A stretch of 47,777 nucleotides of DNA, from positions 1-47,777 of the forward strand of contig SLMM01000160.1 in assembly GCA_007133565.1 (NCBI GenBank), in the 5' to 3' direction. The translations under genes and the position numbers were made by a program. This DNA is from Bacteroidales bacterium (GTDB lineage Bacteria; Bacteroidota; Bacteroidia; Bacteroidales; PUMT01). This document shows positions 17,074 through 26,703 of this stretch, one piece after another. The notes below the pieces were generated by a model. The model worked only from the letters and a program-made list of their open reading frames with translations. It searched no databases and had not been told where the DNA came from. How positions within the stretch are numbered: the first letter of the stretch is position 1; each line of letters opens with the position of its first letter.

Positions 17074-18069
17074 ATGCAGCAGACAATAGACATTAAAGAG
17101 TTAAATGAACGTATAAAACAGGAGAGTTCTTTTATTGATATAATAAACAGGGAATTATCAAGGGTTATAGTCGGACAGAAGCACCTTACAGACAGTATGC
17201 TTATCGGACTTCTGTCTGACGGCCATATACTCATAGAGGGTGTGCCCGGGCTGGCAAAAACCTTGTCGATCAGCACACTTGCAGGCATTATCAATGCCGG
17301 TTTCAACCGTATCCAGTTTACTCCCGACCTGTTGCCGGCCGACCTGCTTGGTACAATGATCTACAGCCAGAAAAAGGAGGAGTTCCATGTAAAAAAAGGC
17401 CCCCTCTTTACCAATTTCATACTGGCAGATGAGATAAACAGGGCCCCTGCCAAGGTACAGTCCGCCCTGCTCGAAGCCATGCAGGAGCGGCAGGTAACCA
17501 TCGGGGCGGAGACATTCAGGCTCGATGAGCCTTTCATGGTAATGGCTACACAGAACCCCATTGAGCAGGAGGGAACCTATCCGCTGCCGGAGGCGCAGGT
17601 CGACAGGTTCATGCTGAAGGTGGTGATCACTTATCCCAAAAGAGCCGAGGAGACACTCATTATAAGACAGAACCTTGCAGCTGAGTTTCCACGGCCCGAA
17701 AGGGTATTGTCGTCCGAAGAGATCATCAGGGCAAGGAAGGTGGTGAAGGATGTCTACATCGACGAGAAAATTGAGAGGTACATTCTCGATATAGTATTTT
17801 CGACCAGGTTCCCTGCCGAATACAAGCTTGGCAAGTTCGAGACTATGATAAACTATGGTGCATCGCCGAGAGCCAGTATCAGCCTTGCCCGTGCTGCAAA
17901 AGCCTATGCATTCATCAGGCATCGCGGATATGTCATACCTGAAGATGTAAGGGCGGTGTGTCATGATGTGCTGCGGCACAGGATAGGGTTGAGCTATGAG
18001 GCCGAGGCAGAAAATGTTGTATCGGAGGATATCATAACCGAGATACTAAATACTGTAGAGGTTCCATAA
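17074..18069 (+). CDS. MoxR-family AAA+ ATPase
   Basis: MoxR-type ATPase (331 residues), a chaperone-like AAA+ protein that acts on VWA-domain partners encoded next to it. Walker A is GVPGLAKT (56-63) and Walker B FILADEINRAPAKVQ (Asp120, Glu121). Sensor and arginine-finger regions follow (MATQNPIEQEGTYPLPEAQVDRF), then the C-terminal lid domain. An in-frame TTG at 17008 would add 22 residues with no family similarity. ATG 17074 fits the usual MoxR N-terminus and length, so I prefer it. First gene of the Bat operon. Confidence 0.95.
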   Translation: MQQTIDIKELNERIKQESSFIDIINRELSRVIVGQKHLTDSMLIGLLSDGHILIEGVPGLAKTLSISTLAGIINAGFNRIQFTPDLLPADLLGTMIYSQKKEEFHVKKGPLFTNFILADEINRAPAKVQSALLEAMQERQVTIGAETFRLDEPFMVMATQNPIEQEGTYPLPEAQVDRFMLKVVITYPKRAEETLIIRQNLAAEFPRPERVLSSEEIIRARKVVKDVYIDEKIERYILDIVFSTRFPAEYKLGKFETMINYGASPRASISLARAAKAYAFIRHRGYVIPEDVRAVCHDVLRHRIGLSYEAEAENVVSEDIITEILNTVEVP

Positions 18070-18092
18070 AAACGGCAGAGCGGCGTAAGATA

Positions 18093-18503
18093 ATGCGTAT
18101 TTTATTCCTCATATTTATTATAGGCCTTTCGGCGGAAGCATCTTCGCAGATCCTTCCCGGCATGGGACGGGAAGAGATAAAGGATTATATAGCTTCCTCC
18201 CACAGGGGCTACATGCTAAGAGAGCCTCCCAATGCCGCAGGTTTGGACTTCATGACCTTCGAGCATGTTTCAGGCGACAAGACCCTGCTGGTTTTCCTTT
18301 CACCCGGGGGTGTATGCACTTTTACCCGGCTTATGGTGGACGTCGGTTATATTGATGACCTGGTATCCGTTTATGATATTGAATATGAACCTGCCGGCGA
18401 GAACAGGTGGACTGCAGTTAGCAGGGGTAAGATATTTGATATAAGTGTCGAGGAGCGGGAATGGATATTTACAGTTACGGTCAGAAAAAAAGAAAGTGAG
18501 TGA
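18093..18503 (+). CDS. Small secreted protein of the Bat operon, unknown function
   Basis: Unrecognised protein of 136 residues. Residues 1-18 form a signal peptide (ILFLIFIIGLSAEASSQ), and the mature part is a compact beta-rich domain (about 25-135) with no cysteine pair and no motif I know. It sits 23 bp after the MoxR gene, and its stop codon overlaps the DUF58 start (TGATG), so it is translated with the operon. It is not one of the named Bat components. A role in the periplasm beside the BatD-like proteins is an inference from position only. Confidence 0.8.
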   Translation: MRILFLIFIIGLSAEASSQILPGMGREEIKDYIASSHRGYMLREPPNAAGLDFMTFEHVSGDKTLLVFLSPGGVCTFTRLMVDVGYIDDLVSVYDIEYEPAGENRWTAVSRGKIFDISVEEREWIFTVTVRKKESE

Positions 18504-19645
18504 TGGAGGCAAAAGAGCTGTTGAAAAAGGTAAGGAAGATCGAGATAAAATCGCGGGGATTGTCGCGCGACATCTTTGCCGGCCATTATCATTCAGCCTT
18601 TAAGGGCCGTGGTATGGCATTCAGCGAAGTGCGTGAGTACCAGCCGGGTGATGACGTGAGGAGCATTGACTGGAATGTGACGGCACGGTTCAACCATCCC
18701 TATGTAAAGGTTTATGAGGAGGAGCGCGAGCTTACCGTGATGCTGCTGATCGATGCAAGTGGCTCCCAGGAGTTCGGGACAAGGGGAATGCTCAAAAAGA
18801 ATCTCATGACGGAGATTGCCGCTGTGCTCTCCTTTTCTGCAATACATAACAATGACAAGATCGGGGTTATCTTTTTCAGCAACAAGGTGGAAAAGTTCAT
18901 TCCTCCAAAAAAGGGCCGCAAACATATTCTTCATATCATAAGGGAGTTGATCGACTTTATACCTGTGAACAGGGGGACCGACCTTTCTGAGCCATTAAGG
19001 TACCTGACAAATGCTATAAAGAAGAGAAGCACAGCCTTTATCCTATCGGACTTTCTTGTGCAGCCGGATATGGTAGAAAGCAAAGATGCGCCCACTGCAA
19101 CCGGCGAGGGCATGCATGTGGCTGATGGCGACGGCGACCATCAAACAGGCAGCGATGCTGCATTTGACGGCACCCACGATTCTGGACACGGCGGCACTCA
19201 TGATTCTGACCGTGGTAAAACCCCTGATTCTGCTCCTGGTGGGGCTCCCGGCTCTTCTGCTGGAAAGACCCCCGGCTCTGCTTCTGGCGGATCCCGTCAC
19301 GCGAACGCGAACGAACTGCCCGGTAACGGCAAAGTCCGGCCGCGGTTGGAGGAAACCTTAAGGATAGCTGCACGGAAACATGATCTGGTGGCAATCAGGA
19401 TTTACGATGAAAGGGAAAGAAAGTTGCCCCCTGTGGGAATGCTTAGGGTTATGGATGCCGAAACCGGGGAGGTACGATGGATTGATTCATTGTCACTTAC
19501 AGTGCGGAGAATCTATTCGGAGTGGTGGGATGATCATGATAGAAGGCTCAATGAGATGTTCATAAAAAACGGTATTGACGCCGTCTCGGTGGCTACCGGA
19601 GAGGATTATGTAAAGCCGCTCATTAACCTGTTTAAAAGAAGATAA
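18503..19645 (+). CDS. DUF58 domain protein with low-complexity insert
   Basis: DUF58 family protein, a VWA-like partner of MoxR ATPases. The DUF58 core is clear: YQPGDDVRSIDWNVTARF (about 47-64), LLIDASGSQEFG (about 82-93, metal-site-like DxSxS) and later RHDL-like KHDLVAIRIYDERE (about 291-304). The protein is about 80 residues longer than usual because residues of about 190-280 (19070-19340) form a glycine/aspartate/serine/histidine-rich insert with degenerate THDSGHGG and KTPGSASGG repeats. The insert falls right after the conserved strand FILSDFLV. The start is ATG 18503, overlapping the previous stop; a GTG at 18500 is also possible. Confidence 0.9.
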   Translation: MEAKELLKKVRKIEIKSRGLSRDIFAGHYHSAFKGRGMAFSEVREYQPGDDVRSIDWNVTARFNHPYVKVYEEERELTVMLLIDASGSQEFGTRGMLKKNLMTEIAAVLSFSAIHNNDKIGVIFFSNKVEKFIPPKKGRKHILHIIRELIDFIPVNRGTDLSEPLRYLTNAIKKRSTAFILSDFLVQPDMVESKDAPTATGEGMHVADGDGDHQTGSDAAFDGTHDSGHGGTHDSDRGKTPDSAPGGAPGSSAGKTPGSASGGSRHANANELPGNGKVRPRLEETLRIAARKHDLVAIRIYDERERKLPPVGMLRVMDAETGEVRWIDSLSLTVRRIYSEWWDDHDRRLNEMFIKNGIDAVSVATGEDYVKPLINLFKRR

Positions 19646-19652
19646 CCCGGAA

Positions 19653-20807
19653 ATGAAGAGAGAAGCAGGTGCATATACAAAAGAGCAGAAGAAAATCCGG
19701 AATACAGCAATGGTACATTTCCCTGCCAAGGCAGGTGGCACCATTGAGTCAAAAATATCAAAACTGGCAGGTATCATGCTGTTGAGAAATGCTTTTCCTG
19801 TACCAGGGGTTCCATGGCTGGCAAAGATCCTGGTGCTTGTTATTTTTTCGGGATTTTCTGCCTTGTCACCTGCCGGTGCCCAGCTGATAAGTATATCGGC
19901 ACAGTTTGACACCACATCAATATGGATCGGCGAACAGGTCAGGTTTACCATTACCGTTGAACAGCCGGGAGATATGCATGTGGAATTCCCGCAGTTGCAG
20001 GACACACTCTCGCAGAGAATTGAGATTATAGCTGAACATCCTTCTGATACGGTCAGTATGGATGGTGAAAAGCTGAGAATAACAAAGTCATATACAGTTA
20101 CCTCTTTTTACCAGGGTGACCATTTTGCAGAAGCGCTTCCTTTTGCATTTCTGATTGACGATGATGAACGGGTGCTGTACACACGGCCTGCCCGGCTGGT
20201 AGTTTTGGCACCCGAGGTGGACAGGGAGGAGGGGATATTCGATATCAAGGCCCCTTTCGGCATACCGGTTGGTTTCCTCGAGGTTCTGCCGTGGTTACTT
20301 GCTGCTGTGGCCATTACTTTTATTATCTGGTACCTTGCAAGGTTCTACAGGAAGCAAAAAGAGAAGCCCGCTGAACCGGATGTGGCGGAACCTTCCCAGC
20401 CTCCTCACACAATAGCTCTGCGTGATTTGAAGGAGCTCAGGAAGAAATCACTCTGGCAGAAGGGCAAAGTTAAGGAGCATTACACAAGAATGACGGAAAT
20501 TGTCCGTATATATATTGAAAGACGTTTTGGAATAATGGCGATGGAGATGACCAGTGATGAGATCCTAAGGGAGTTAAGTGAAACAAGGCAGGTTGATAAT
20601 GAGGTTATCAGGTTGCTGGCTGACTGTCTGGCCATAGCCGACCTGGTGAAATTTGCCAAAGCCAGGCCCGGTGAAGAGGAGCATGAGACCTCCCTCGATG
20701 CTGCCTTTCATTTTGTAAAGGCTACCTGCAGCAATTCCGCAGGCAGCAATGCAGTGCTTGTGGCCGGGCAGGCGGCGGCTTCAGAAGAAAATACGTGTAA
20801 AGAATAA
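19653..20807 (+). CDS. BatD-like membrane protein of the Bat operon
   Basis: Unnamed component of Bacteroidota Bat operons. After a hydrophobic signal region (about 52-75, ILVLVIFSGFSALSPAGAQ) comes an immunoglobulin-like periplasmic domain (about 78-190: DTTSIWIGEQVRFTITVEQPG) similar to the BatD N-terminus. One membrane helix follows at about 210-230 (LPWLLAAVAITFIIWYLARF), then a cytoplasmic helical domain ending with conserved IYIERRFGIMAMEMTSDEIL. The start is uncertain: ATG 19653 gives a long polar lead, while ATG 19776 (Met42) puts the signal peptide near the N-terminus. It probably scaffolds the VWA proteins at the membrane. Confidence 0.82.
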   Translation: MKREAGAYTKEQKKIRNTAMVHFPAKAGGTIESKISKLAGIMLLRNAFPVPGVPWLAKILVLVIFSGFSALSPAGAQLISISAQFDTTSIWIGEQVRFTITVEQPGDMHVEFPQLQDTLSQRIEIIAEHPSDTVSMDGEKLRITKSYTVTSFYQGDHFAEALPFAFLIDDDERVLYTRPARLVVLAPEVDREEGIFDIKAPFGIPVGFLEVLPWLLAAVAITFIIWYLARFYRKQKEKPAEPDVAEPSQPPHTIALRDLKELRKKSLWQKGKVKEHYTRMTEIVRIYIERRFGIMAMEMTSDEILRELSETRQVDNEVIRLLADCLAIADLVKFAKARPGEEEHETSLDAAFHFVKATCSNSAGSNAVLVAGQAAASEENTCKE

Positions 20808-20856
20808 ACAAAATATTACAGAACAGGTGTTTTAAAGATTAAACAACATACTTGCA

Positions 20857-21849
20857 ATGGCTGATTACAGTTTTGCATATCCACAATTTTTGTGGCTTTT
20901 ATTGCTGATCCCCGCAATGGTTGCGTGGTACCTTTTCAGGCATAAATCCCGGTTTCCGACAATCAGGGTAAGCGGACTGCACTGGACAGGTAAAGCGCCT
21001 GTCACTCTCAGGTACATTATGGGACACCTGCTGTTTGCCTTCAGGATGATGGCCGCTGCATTTCTCATAATAGTGCTTGCACGCCCCCAGACCCATAATG
21101 TGTGGGAAGAGATTGAAACCGAGGGTATAGATATAATGATATCGCTCGATATATCGAGCAGTATGCTGGCCGAGGACTTCAAACCTAACAGGATGGAGGC
21201 TGCAAGGGATATAGCGGCTGAGTTCATAGCCGGCAGGAGGAATGACAGGATAGGGCTTGTAATATTCAGCGGCGAAAGCTTTACCCAGTGTCCGCTCACA
21301 ACCGACCATGCCGTGCTGGTAAACCTCCTCAGGGAAGTTGAGATAGGGATGATCGAAGACGGTACTGCCATTGGGATGGGTATTGCAACGGCAGTAAACC
21401 GACTGCGCAACAGCGACTCGCAAAGCAGAATTATTATTCTGTTAACTGACGGTGTTAACAACCGGGGTGCTATAGATCCGGTCACTGCAGCAAATATTGC
21501 CGCCACTTTCGACATAAGAGTCTACACGGTAGGGGTGGGCAGCAGGGGGCCGGCTCCGTTTCCGGTGCAGACGCCAAGGGGAGTTCAGTACCAGAGCATT
21601 GAGGCTGATATCGATGAAGAGGTATTACAGGAGATTGCAGAAATAACAGGTGGCAGGTATTTCAGGGCAACGGACGAGGATAAATTACTGGAAATATATT
21701 CGGAGATTGAAGAGCTTGAAAGATCGCTTATTGATGTAAGACATTTTTCGGCAAGCAGGGAAGAGTACAGGGCGTTTGCTTTTCTGGCAGGTGTCCTGCT
21801 GGCCTTTGAGTGGCTGCTCAGGGTGTTGTTTATCAGAAACATCCCCTGA
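20857..21849 (+). CDS. batA: BatA, VWA-domain membrane protein
   Basis: VWA-domain protein (330 residues) anchored by two N-terminal helices (about 9-26 and 55-76) and a C-terminal one (about 305-326). The metal-dependent adhesion site is intact: DISSS at 98-102, with a conserved threonine region (FTQCPLTTDHA) and LTDGVNNRG as the later ligand loop. Bat proteins were named for aerotolerance in Bacteroides fragilis; a general envelope-stress or assembly role is more widely assumed. It is followed by batB after a 153-bp gap with no feature I can identify. Confidence 0.93.
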   Translation: MADYSFAYPQFLWLLLLIPAMVAWYLFRHKSRFPTIRVSGLHWTGKAPVTLRYIMGHLLFAFRMMAAAFLIIVLARPQTHNVWEEIETEGIDIMISLDISSSMLAEDFKPNRMEAARDIAAEFIAGRRNDRIGLVIFSGESFTQCPLTTDHAVLVNLLREVEIGMIEDGTAIGMGIATAVNRLRNSDSQSRIIILLTDGVNNRGAIDPVTAANIAATFDIRVYTVGVGSRGPAPFPVQTPRGVQYQSIEADIDEEVLQEIAEITGGRYFRATDEDKLLEIYSEIEELERSLIDVRHFSASREEYRAFAFLAGVLLAFEWLLRVLFIRNIP

Positions 21850-22002
21850 TTTCGTGTCCCTGCCAGAGGGAGAAATCCCATCTGTTCCGGAACCCGTGTT
21901 AATTCATGTGGATTTTGGATTTAGGGGTACACCTACAGAGACGGCCGGGAGCAGGTTTTGAGGTTTTTGATTGCATGTTGAGATTTTAAATAGCAAATAG
22001 AG

Positions 22003-23025
22003 ATGTTCGAGTTTGAAAACATCGGTATACTTTGGTATCTATGGCTGTTACCGGTTTTTGCAGTTGTTTTTATTCTTGCCAGGTACAACAGGAAAAGGCT
22101 TCTGGGAAGGTTTGCCGATCCCCGGCTGCTTGTCACTCTTATGCCTATGGTATCAGGACGCCGGCCGGTTTTTAAGTTTATGTTGTTCCTGTCAATACTG
22201 GGTTTCATTATACTTTCACTGGCCGGGCCACGTTTCGGTTCAAGGCTGGAAGAGGTGAGGCGTGAAGGAGTTGAGATCATCATTGCCCTTGATGTTTCCA
22301 ACAGCATGCTGGCAGAAGATATCAGGCCAAACAGGCTCGAGAGGGCAAAAATGTCCATATCTCGTATGCTTGGTAACCTGCGAAATGACCGGATCGGATT
22401 AATAGTTTTTGCCGGCGATGCCTACGTGCAGGTGCCTATTACAAGCGACTATACCGCAGCCAGGATGATCCTGGAAAACATAACTACTGACATCGTGCCG
22501 GTACAGGGTACTGCGATAGGCCGTGCCATAGAACTGGCGGAACGATCATTCACCCCGGGAACCGATGCCAGCAGGGTTCTGATAATAATTTCGGATGGAG
22601 AAGATCATGAGGATGACCCTGTAGCTGCGGCTGCGGCTGCAAGAGAACGGGGCATTAACATCCATACTATCGGGATTGGGAGGCCTGAGGGTGCTCCCAT
22701 ACCGCTGGGGGCGGGACAAACACGTTTTCTGACTGATGAGGATGGCAACACGGTTATCACCCGGCTCGATGAGGCCACACTGAGGGCAATAGCTTCGGCA
22801 GGTGAGGGGATGTACATCAGGGCAGGAACATCGGCAGTGGGTCTGAATGCAGTAATGGAGGAGATTGAGAGAATGGAAAAGACAGGTTTTGAGGAGATGG
22901 TATATACCGAATTTGATGAGCGGTTCCAGTATATGGCGGCCATTGCCCTCATATTGCTGATAATAGATTTTCTGGTATTGGAGCGCAAAAACAGGTTGCT
23001 TAGCAGCATAAAGCTGTTCAGCTGA
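22003..23025 (+). CDS. batB: BatB, VWA-domain membrane protein
   Basis: Paralogue of batA (340 residues), with the same layout of two N-terminal helices (about 10-27 and 57-75), a VWA domain and a C-terminal helix (about 307-325). The metal site is DVSNS (97-101), with SDGEDHEDD as the third loop. The VWA domain carries ITSDYTAARMIL, which aligns with the TTDHAVLV segment of BatA. The pair probably arose by duplication and forms the VWA core of the complex with MoxR. Confidence 0.93.
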   Translation: MFEFENIGILWYLWLLPVFAVVFILARYNRKRLLGRFADPRLLVTLMPMVSGRRPVFKFMLFLSILGFIILSLAGPRFGSRLEEVRREGVEIIIALDVSNSMLAEDIRPNRLERAKMSISRMLGNLRNDRIGLIVFAGDAYVQVPITSDYTAARMILENITTDIVPVQGTAIGRAIELAERSFTPGTDASRVLIIISDGEDHEDDPVAAAAAARERGINIHTIGIGRPEGAPIPLGAGQTRFLTDEDGNTVITRLDEATLRAIASAGEGMYIRAGTSAVGLNAVMEEIERMEKTGFEEMVYTEFDERFQYMAAIALILLIIDFLVLERKNRLLSSIKLFS

Positions 23026-23065
23026 TGAAGAGTATTCAATAAGTAATCTATACATACAGGGTTAT

Positions 23066-23833
23066 ATGCAGATAAACAATAGACTTGTAATGAACAGGAT
23101 TATGTTATCCCTGATGTTGGCAGTCCTGCTTGCTGCCGGGATTCACCAGGCGGATGCACAACCGGAGCGCCGGCATATAAGGGAGGGGAACAGGCTGTAT
23201 AACAAGGAGATGTTTGATGAGTCGGAACTCAGCTACAGAAGGGCGCTTGAAAGTGATGAGGAATCATCCCGGGCCAGGTTCAACCTCGGCAACTCACTTT
23301 ACAAGCAGGGAAGATATGACGAGGCTGCCAGGTATTTCGGCGAGCTGGGCGAAGATATTGATGACCCGCTAAACAGGTCAAAGGTGTTTCATAACCTTGG
23401 CAATTCCATGCTGATGATGCAGCAGGTGGAGCAGAGTATTGAGGCTTATAAGGAAGCTCTCAGGAACAATCCGCATGATCATGAAACCAGGTATAATCTG
23501 GCATTTGCCCAAAGTCTTCTTGATGAGCAGCAGAACATGCAGCAGGAAGGGGATGACGACAGGCAGGAGGGTGAAGATGACGGGGAGGACCAGGATGGAG
23601 GTAGTGACAGGCAGGAGCACGGAGATGAGGAGGATGGACAGGAACCGGAAACAGGTGAAGATGACAGACCGGATAGTGGTGAGGATCAGCCTCAGCCCCG
23701 TCCTGACCAGATATCTCCCGAAGATGCCATGCGTATGCTGGAGGCTGCTGAGCGTGAGGAGCAGCGTGTTCAGGAGAAGCTGATGGAGCAAAAAGAGACC
23801 TTGCAGAGGCCCAGGTCTGGAAGGAACTGGTAA
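23066..23833 (+). CDS. batC: BatC, TPR protein
   Basis: Periplasmic tetratricopeptide protein (255 residues). A signal peptide spans about 10-31 (NRIMLSLMLAVLLAAGIHQADA). Three TPR units lie at about 37-160 (for example ARFNLGNSLYKQGRYDEAARYF and VFHNLGNSMLMMQQVEQSIEAYKEALRNNP, given here only by their signatures). A very acidic, glutamine-rich low-complexity stretch (about 165-230, GEDDGEDQDGG) follows, then a short helix. The acidic tract is common in BatC proteins but variable in length. It lies in the operon 40 bp after batB. Confidence 0.9.
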   Translation: MQINNRLVMNRIMLSLMLAVLLAAGIHQADAQPERRHIREGNRLYNKEMFDESELSYRRALESDEESSRARFNLGNSLYKQGRYDEAARYFGELGEDIDDPLNRSKVFHNLGNSMLMMQQVEQSIEAYKEALRNNPHDHETRYNLAFAQSLLDEQQNMQQEGDDDRQEGEDDGEDQDGGSDRQEHGDEEDGQEPETGEDDRPDSGEDQPQPRPDQISPEDAMRMLEAAEREEQRVQEKLMEQKETLQRPRSGRNW

Positions 23834-23894
23834 GGTAAAAGGAGATCAGTAAATATAAGGTTAGCATGCAGGGGCAACGGAGTTCAGCAGGATA

Positions 23895-25820
23895 ATGGAA
23901 CAGAGAACAAAAGAGCTGTATAGTTGGTCAGAAATATGGGGCATGAATAATAAAATCAGAATAATGCGATTAAATGTAATAAACATAATCAGCAAATTTG
24001 CAAGATTTCCCGGACTGCTGGTTCCTGCATTTATTCTGTTCATCCTTAATGCCGGTGCACAGGATGTCGAATTCAGGGCATCAGCACCAGGTGTTGTATC
24101 AGCAGGGGAGCAGTTCAGGCTCACCTATTCGGTGAATGCCAGGGGCAGTGATCTTAAGCTGCCTGATCCTGGCAGTTTCAGGCTTATATCGGGGCCTTCC
24201 ACCTCGAGCAGCAGCAGCGTACAGATCATAGACGGGCAAATGACTCAGACAGTGTCGGTAACCTATACATATATCCTGCAGGCTACTGAAACAGGTAATT
24301 TTACGATAGGGCCCGCATCGATAACTGTTGGATCATCAACCTATGAAAGCAACCCCGTTTCAATTGAGGTGACTGAGGACGGTGAGGGAAGAAGTGCCAT
24401 ACCACCGCGGCCCGGGGCTCCCGGTGCGGAGGCTTTGCCTCCGGGAACTGCAGGAGAAGACATATTTGTCCGTTTTATTCTCGACAAAGATGAGGTGTTC
24501 CAGGGCGAGGGGGTGGTTGTTGCGATCAAACTCTATTCAAAACTAGATATTACAGGTATCGAGAATGTGAGATTTCCCTCGTTCAGCGGGTTTTTTCAGC
24601 AGGAGATCGAGACACCTCCGCTGCGCGGACTTGACCGGGAGGTGATTGACGGTGAAATATGGGGGACCGGTATTCTGAGGCAGTTCATACTGTTCCCCCA
24701 GAGGAACGGCAGGATTACTATAGATCCGTTTGAGATGGATGCCATGGTGCGTCAGCGTACAGGAAGGAGGGGAAGTATCTTTGATGATTTTTTCGGAGGA
24801 TTTGAAACCAGCAGGATTCCTGTCAGAAGTCACCAAAAAACATTGACAGTCAATCCGCTGCCCTCACAAAGGCCTGACGGATTTGCTGGTGCAGTGGGAG
24901 ATTTCAGCCTCGATGTAGATATCGATAACAGGGAGACAGTTACAAACGAGGCGTTGACCCTGCGGGTAACTGTTTCAGGAAACGGGAACCTTAGCCTGAT
25001 GGGAAGGCCTTCGATCGATTTTCCTCCGACTTTTGAGGTGTATGATCCATCGGTTCGTGAAAATCTGAATAACAGTTCAAGGGGGCAGGAGGGGAGTATC
25101 ACCTGGGAGTACCTGATGATACCCAGGTCGGAGGGTAATTACCGTATACCCCCTGTAAGGTTCAGCTATTTCAATCCTCAATCAGGTGCCTTTAATACTC
25201 TGCGATCAGATGAGTATACTCTTGCGGTACACAGTTCCGGCATCCCGGATTCAGGGCCCGGCATAACGGGTTTTGCCAGGGAAGATATCAGGGTTGTCGG
25301 CAGGGATATAAGGTTTATCAGGACCGGGTCAGTCATTTTCATGAAGAGGGGATCTGATCCGTTCGGCACCTTCAGTTTTTATCTCTGGTTTCTGGTACCG
25401 CTTGCCCTGTTTGCCGGTATGGTAGTGATCAGGAGAAAGAGTATAAGAGACCGTGCTGATATGGCCAGGATGAAGAACCGCAGGGCAAGCAGGATGGCAC
25501 GGAGAAGGCTGAAACTGGCTGGAAAATATCTGAAGCATAATGAGCAGCAACCATTCTTTGAAGAAGTGTTGAAGGCTTTGTGGGGGTACCTGAGTGACAA
25601 GCTGCTCATACCGGTAGCGGACCTGAACCATGAAAAGGCCCGGGAGGCACTCCTTGAACAGAAGGTCCCTGCCCGCCTTGTCGAGAGGCTTATGGACATA
25701 ATCGGCGATTGTGAATATGCAAGGTATGCCCCATCATCGTCGATGCCTGAAATGAGTGATATTTATAATGATACTGCAGGTGTAATAACTGAAATTGAGC
25801 AAACAATAAAAAAAATATGA
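23895..25820 (+). CDS. batD: BatD, large membrane-anchored protein
   Basis: BatD family protein (641 residues as drawn). The signal helix is at about 38-54 (GLLVPAFILFILNAGAQ), so the true start may be Met17 (23943) or Met24 (23964) instead of 23895. Several immunoglobulin-like repeats (about 55-480) follow, starting DVEFRASAPGVVSAGEQFRL. One transmembrane helix lies at about 496-515 (FYLWFLVPLALFAGMVVI), and a basic cytoplasmic helical tail comes after it. The last base pairs overlap batE (ATGA), which implies coupled translation. It probably links the periplasmic and cytoplasmic sides of the Bat complex. Confidence 0.9.
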   Translation: MEQRTKELYSWSEIWGMNNKIRIMRLNVINIISKFARFPGLLVPAFILFILNAGAQDVEFRASAPGVVSAGEQFRLTYSVNARGSDLKLPDPGSFRLISGPSTSSSSSVQIIDGQMTQTVSVTYTYILQATETGNFTIGPASITVGSSTYESNPVSIEVTEDGEGRSAIPPRPGAPGAEALPPGTAGEDIFVRFILDKDEVFQGEGVVVAIKLYSKLDITGIENVRFPSFSGFFQQEIETPPLRGLDREVIDGEIWGTGILRQFILFPQRNGRITIDPFEMDAMVRQRTGRRGSIFDDFFGGFETSRIPVRSHQKTLTVNPLPSQRPDGFAGAVGDFSLDVDIDNRETVTNEALTLRVTVSGNGNLSLMGRPSIDFPPTFEVYDPSVRENLNNSSRGQEGSITWEYLMIPRSEGNYRIPPVRFSYFNPQSGAFNTLRSDEYTLAVHSSGIPDSGPGITGFAREDIRVVGRDIRFIRTGSVIFMKRGSDPFGTFSFYLWFLVPLALFAGMVVIRRKSIRDRADMARMKNRRASRMARRRLKLAGKYLKHNEQQPFFEEVLKALWGYLSDKLLIPVADLNHEKAREALLEQKVPARLVERLMDIIGDCEYARYAPSSSMPEMSDIYNDTAGVITEIEQTIKKI

Positions 25821-26677
25821 ACCGTTATCCTCTCAAATACCTGTACGTGCTTGTCATAAGCTTTGTCCTTACAGCCGGATACACTGCATATGCAGCTGAT
25901 ATGGTAGAAACCTCAGGTGATGGAGATATCATATTACATGACAGGACCGATATAAGCGTTCCTGAAGAGGCTTTTGCACTTGCTAATGAACTCTTCATCG
26001 AAGGGAGGTTTGAAGAGGCTGTCCTGGTTTATGAACATATAATCAATTCGGGTTACCATTCACCTGATCTATATTATAACCTTGGAAATGCCTGGTACAG
26101 GTCAAACCGGATATCTCCTGCCATACTTAATTACGAAAGGGCGGCGCTTTTGGCACCGGGTGATGATGACATACGTTTTAACCTTGAACTTGCAAGGTCT
26201 CATCTGAGAGACAGGATAGAGGAGCTGCCCGGGTTCTTTCTCAACCGTTGGTGGAAAGGAGTCAGAGATATTATGAGCCTGGGTGGCTGGGCCAAGCTCA
26301 GTATCTCAGCATTCACAGGCATGCTGGCTTTCCTGGCAATATTTCTTATGGCATCGTCAAGAACGGTTAAAAAGCTATTCTTCTGGCTTTCACTTCTGAT
26401 GTTCCTGGTTTCGGCCCTAAGCTTCTCGCTGGGACTGGATCAGAGAAACTACATGAGAAACTACAACGGAGCCATCGTATTTGCACAGTCGGTATCGGTA
26501 AAGAGCTCACCTGACATCAACAGTGCAGACCTTTTCATAATCCATGAGGGGGCAAAGGTATGGGTTGAAGAAAGTATAGGCGACTGGTATGCTGTGAGGT
26601 TGAGTGACGGTAACAAGGGATGGCTCAAAAAGGAGACTGTTGAGATGATAAACCCTGGCCCTGACAGTATGATATAA
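25817..26677 (+). CDS. batE: BatE, TPR and SH3-domain membrane protein
   Basis: BatE-type protein (286 residues): a signal peptide (about 8-27), TPR units (about 52-135, DLYYNLGNAWYRSNRISPA), two transmembrane helices (about 160-178 and 189-207), and a C-terminal bacterial SH3 domain (about 220-280, SVKSSPDINSADLFIIHEG then GDWYAVRLSDGNKGWL). It is the last gene of the Bat cluster. The start overlaps the batD stop by four bases. No clear terminator follows; the next interval is a decamer repeat. Confidence 0.92.
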   Translation: MNRYPLKYLYVLVISFVLTAGYTAYAADMVETSGDGDIILHDRTDISVPEEAFALANELFIEGRFEEAVLVYEHIINSGYHSPDLYYNLGNAWYRSNRISPAILNYERAALLAPGDDDIRFNLELARSHLRDRIEELPGFFLNRWWKGVRDIMSLGGWAKLSISAFTGMLAFLAIFLMASSRTVKKLFFWLSLLMFLVSALSFSLGLDQRNYMRNYNGAIVFAQSVSVKSSPDINSADLFIIHEGAKVWVEESIGDWYAVRLSDGNKGWLKKETVEMINPGPDSMI

Positions 26678-26703
26678 CCGGCTGACCTTCAATAATTATT
26701 ATT

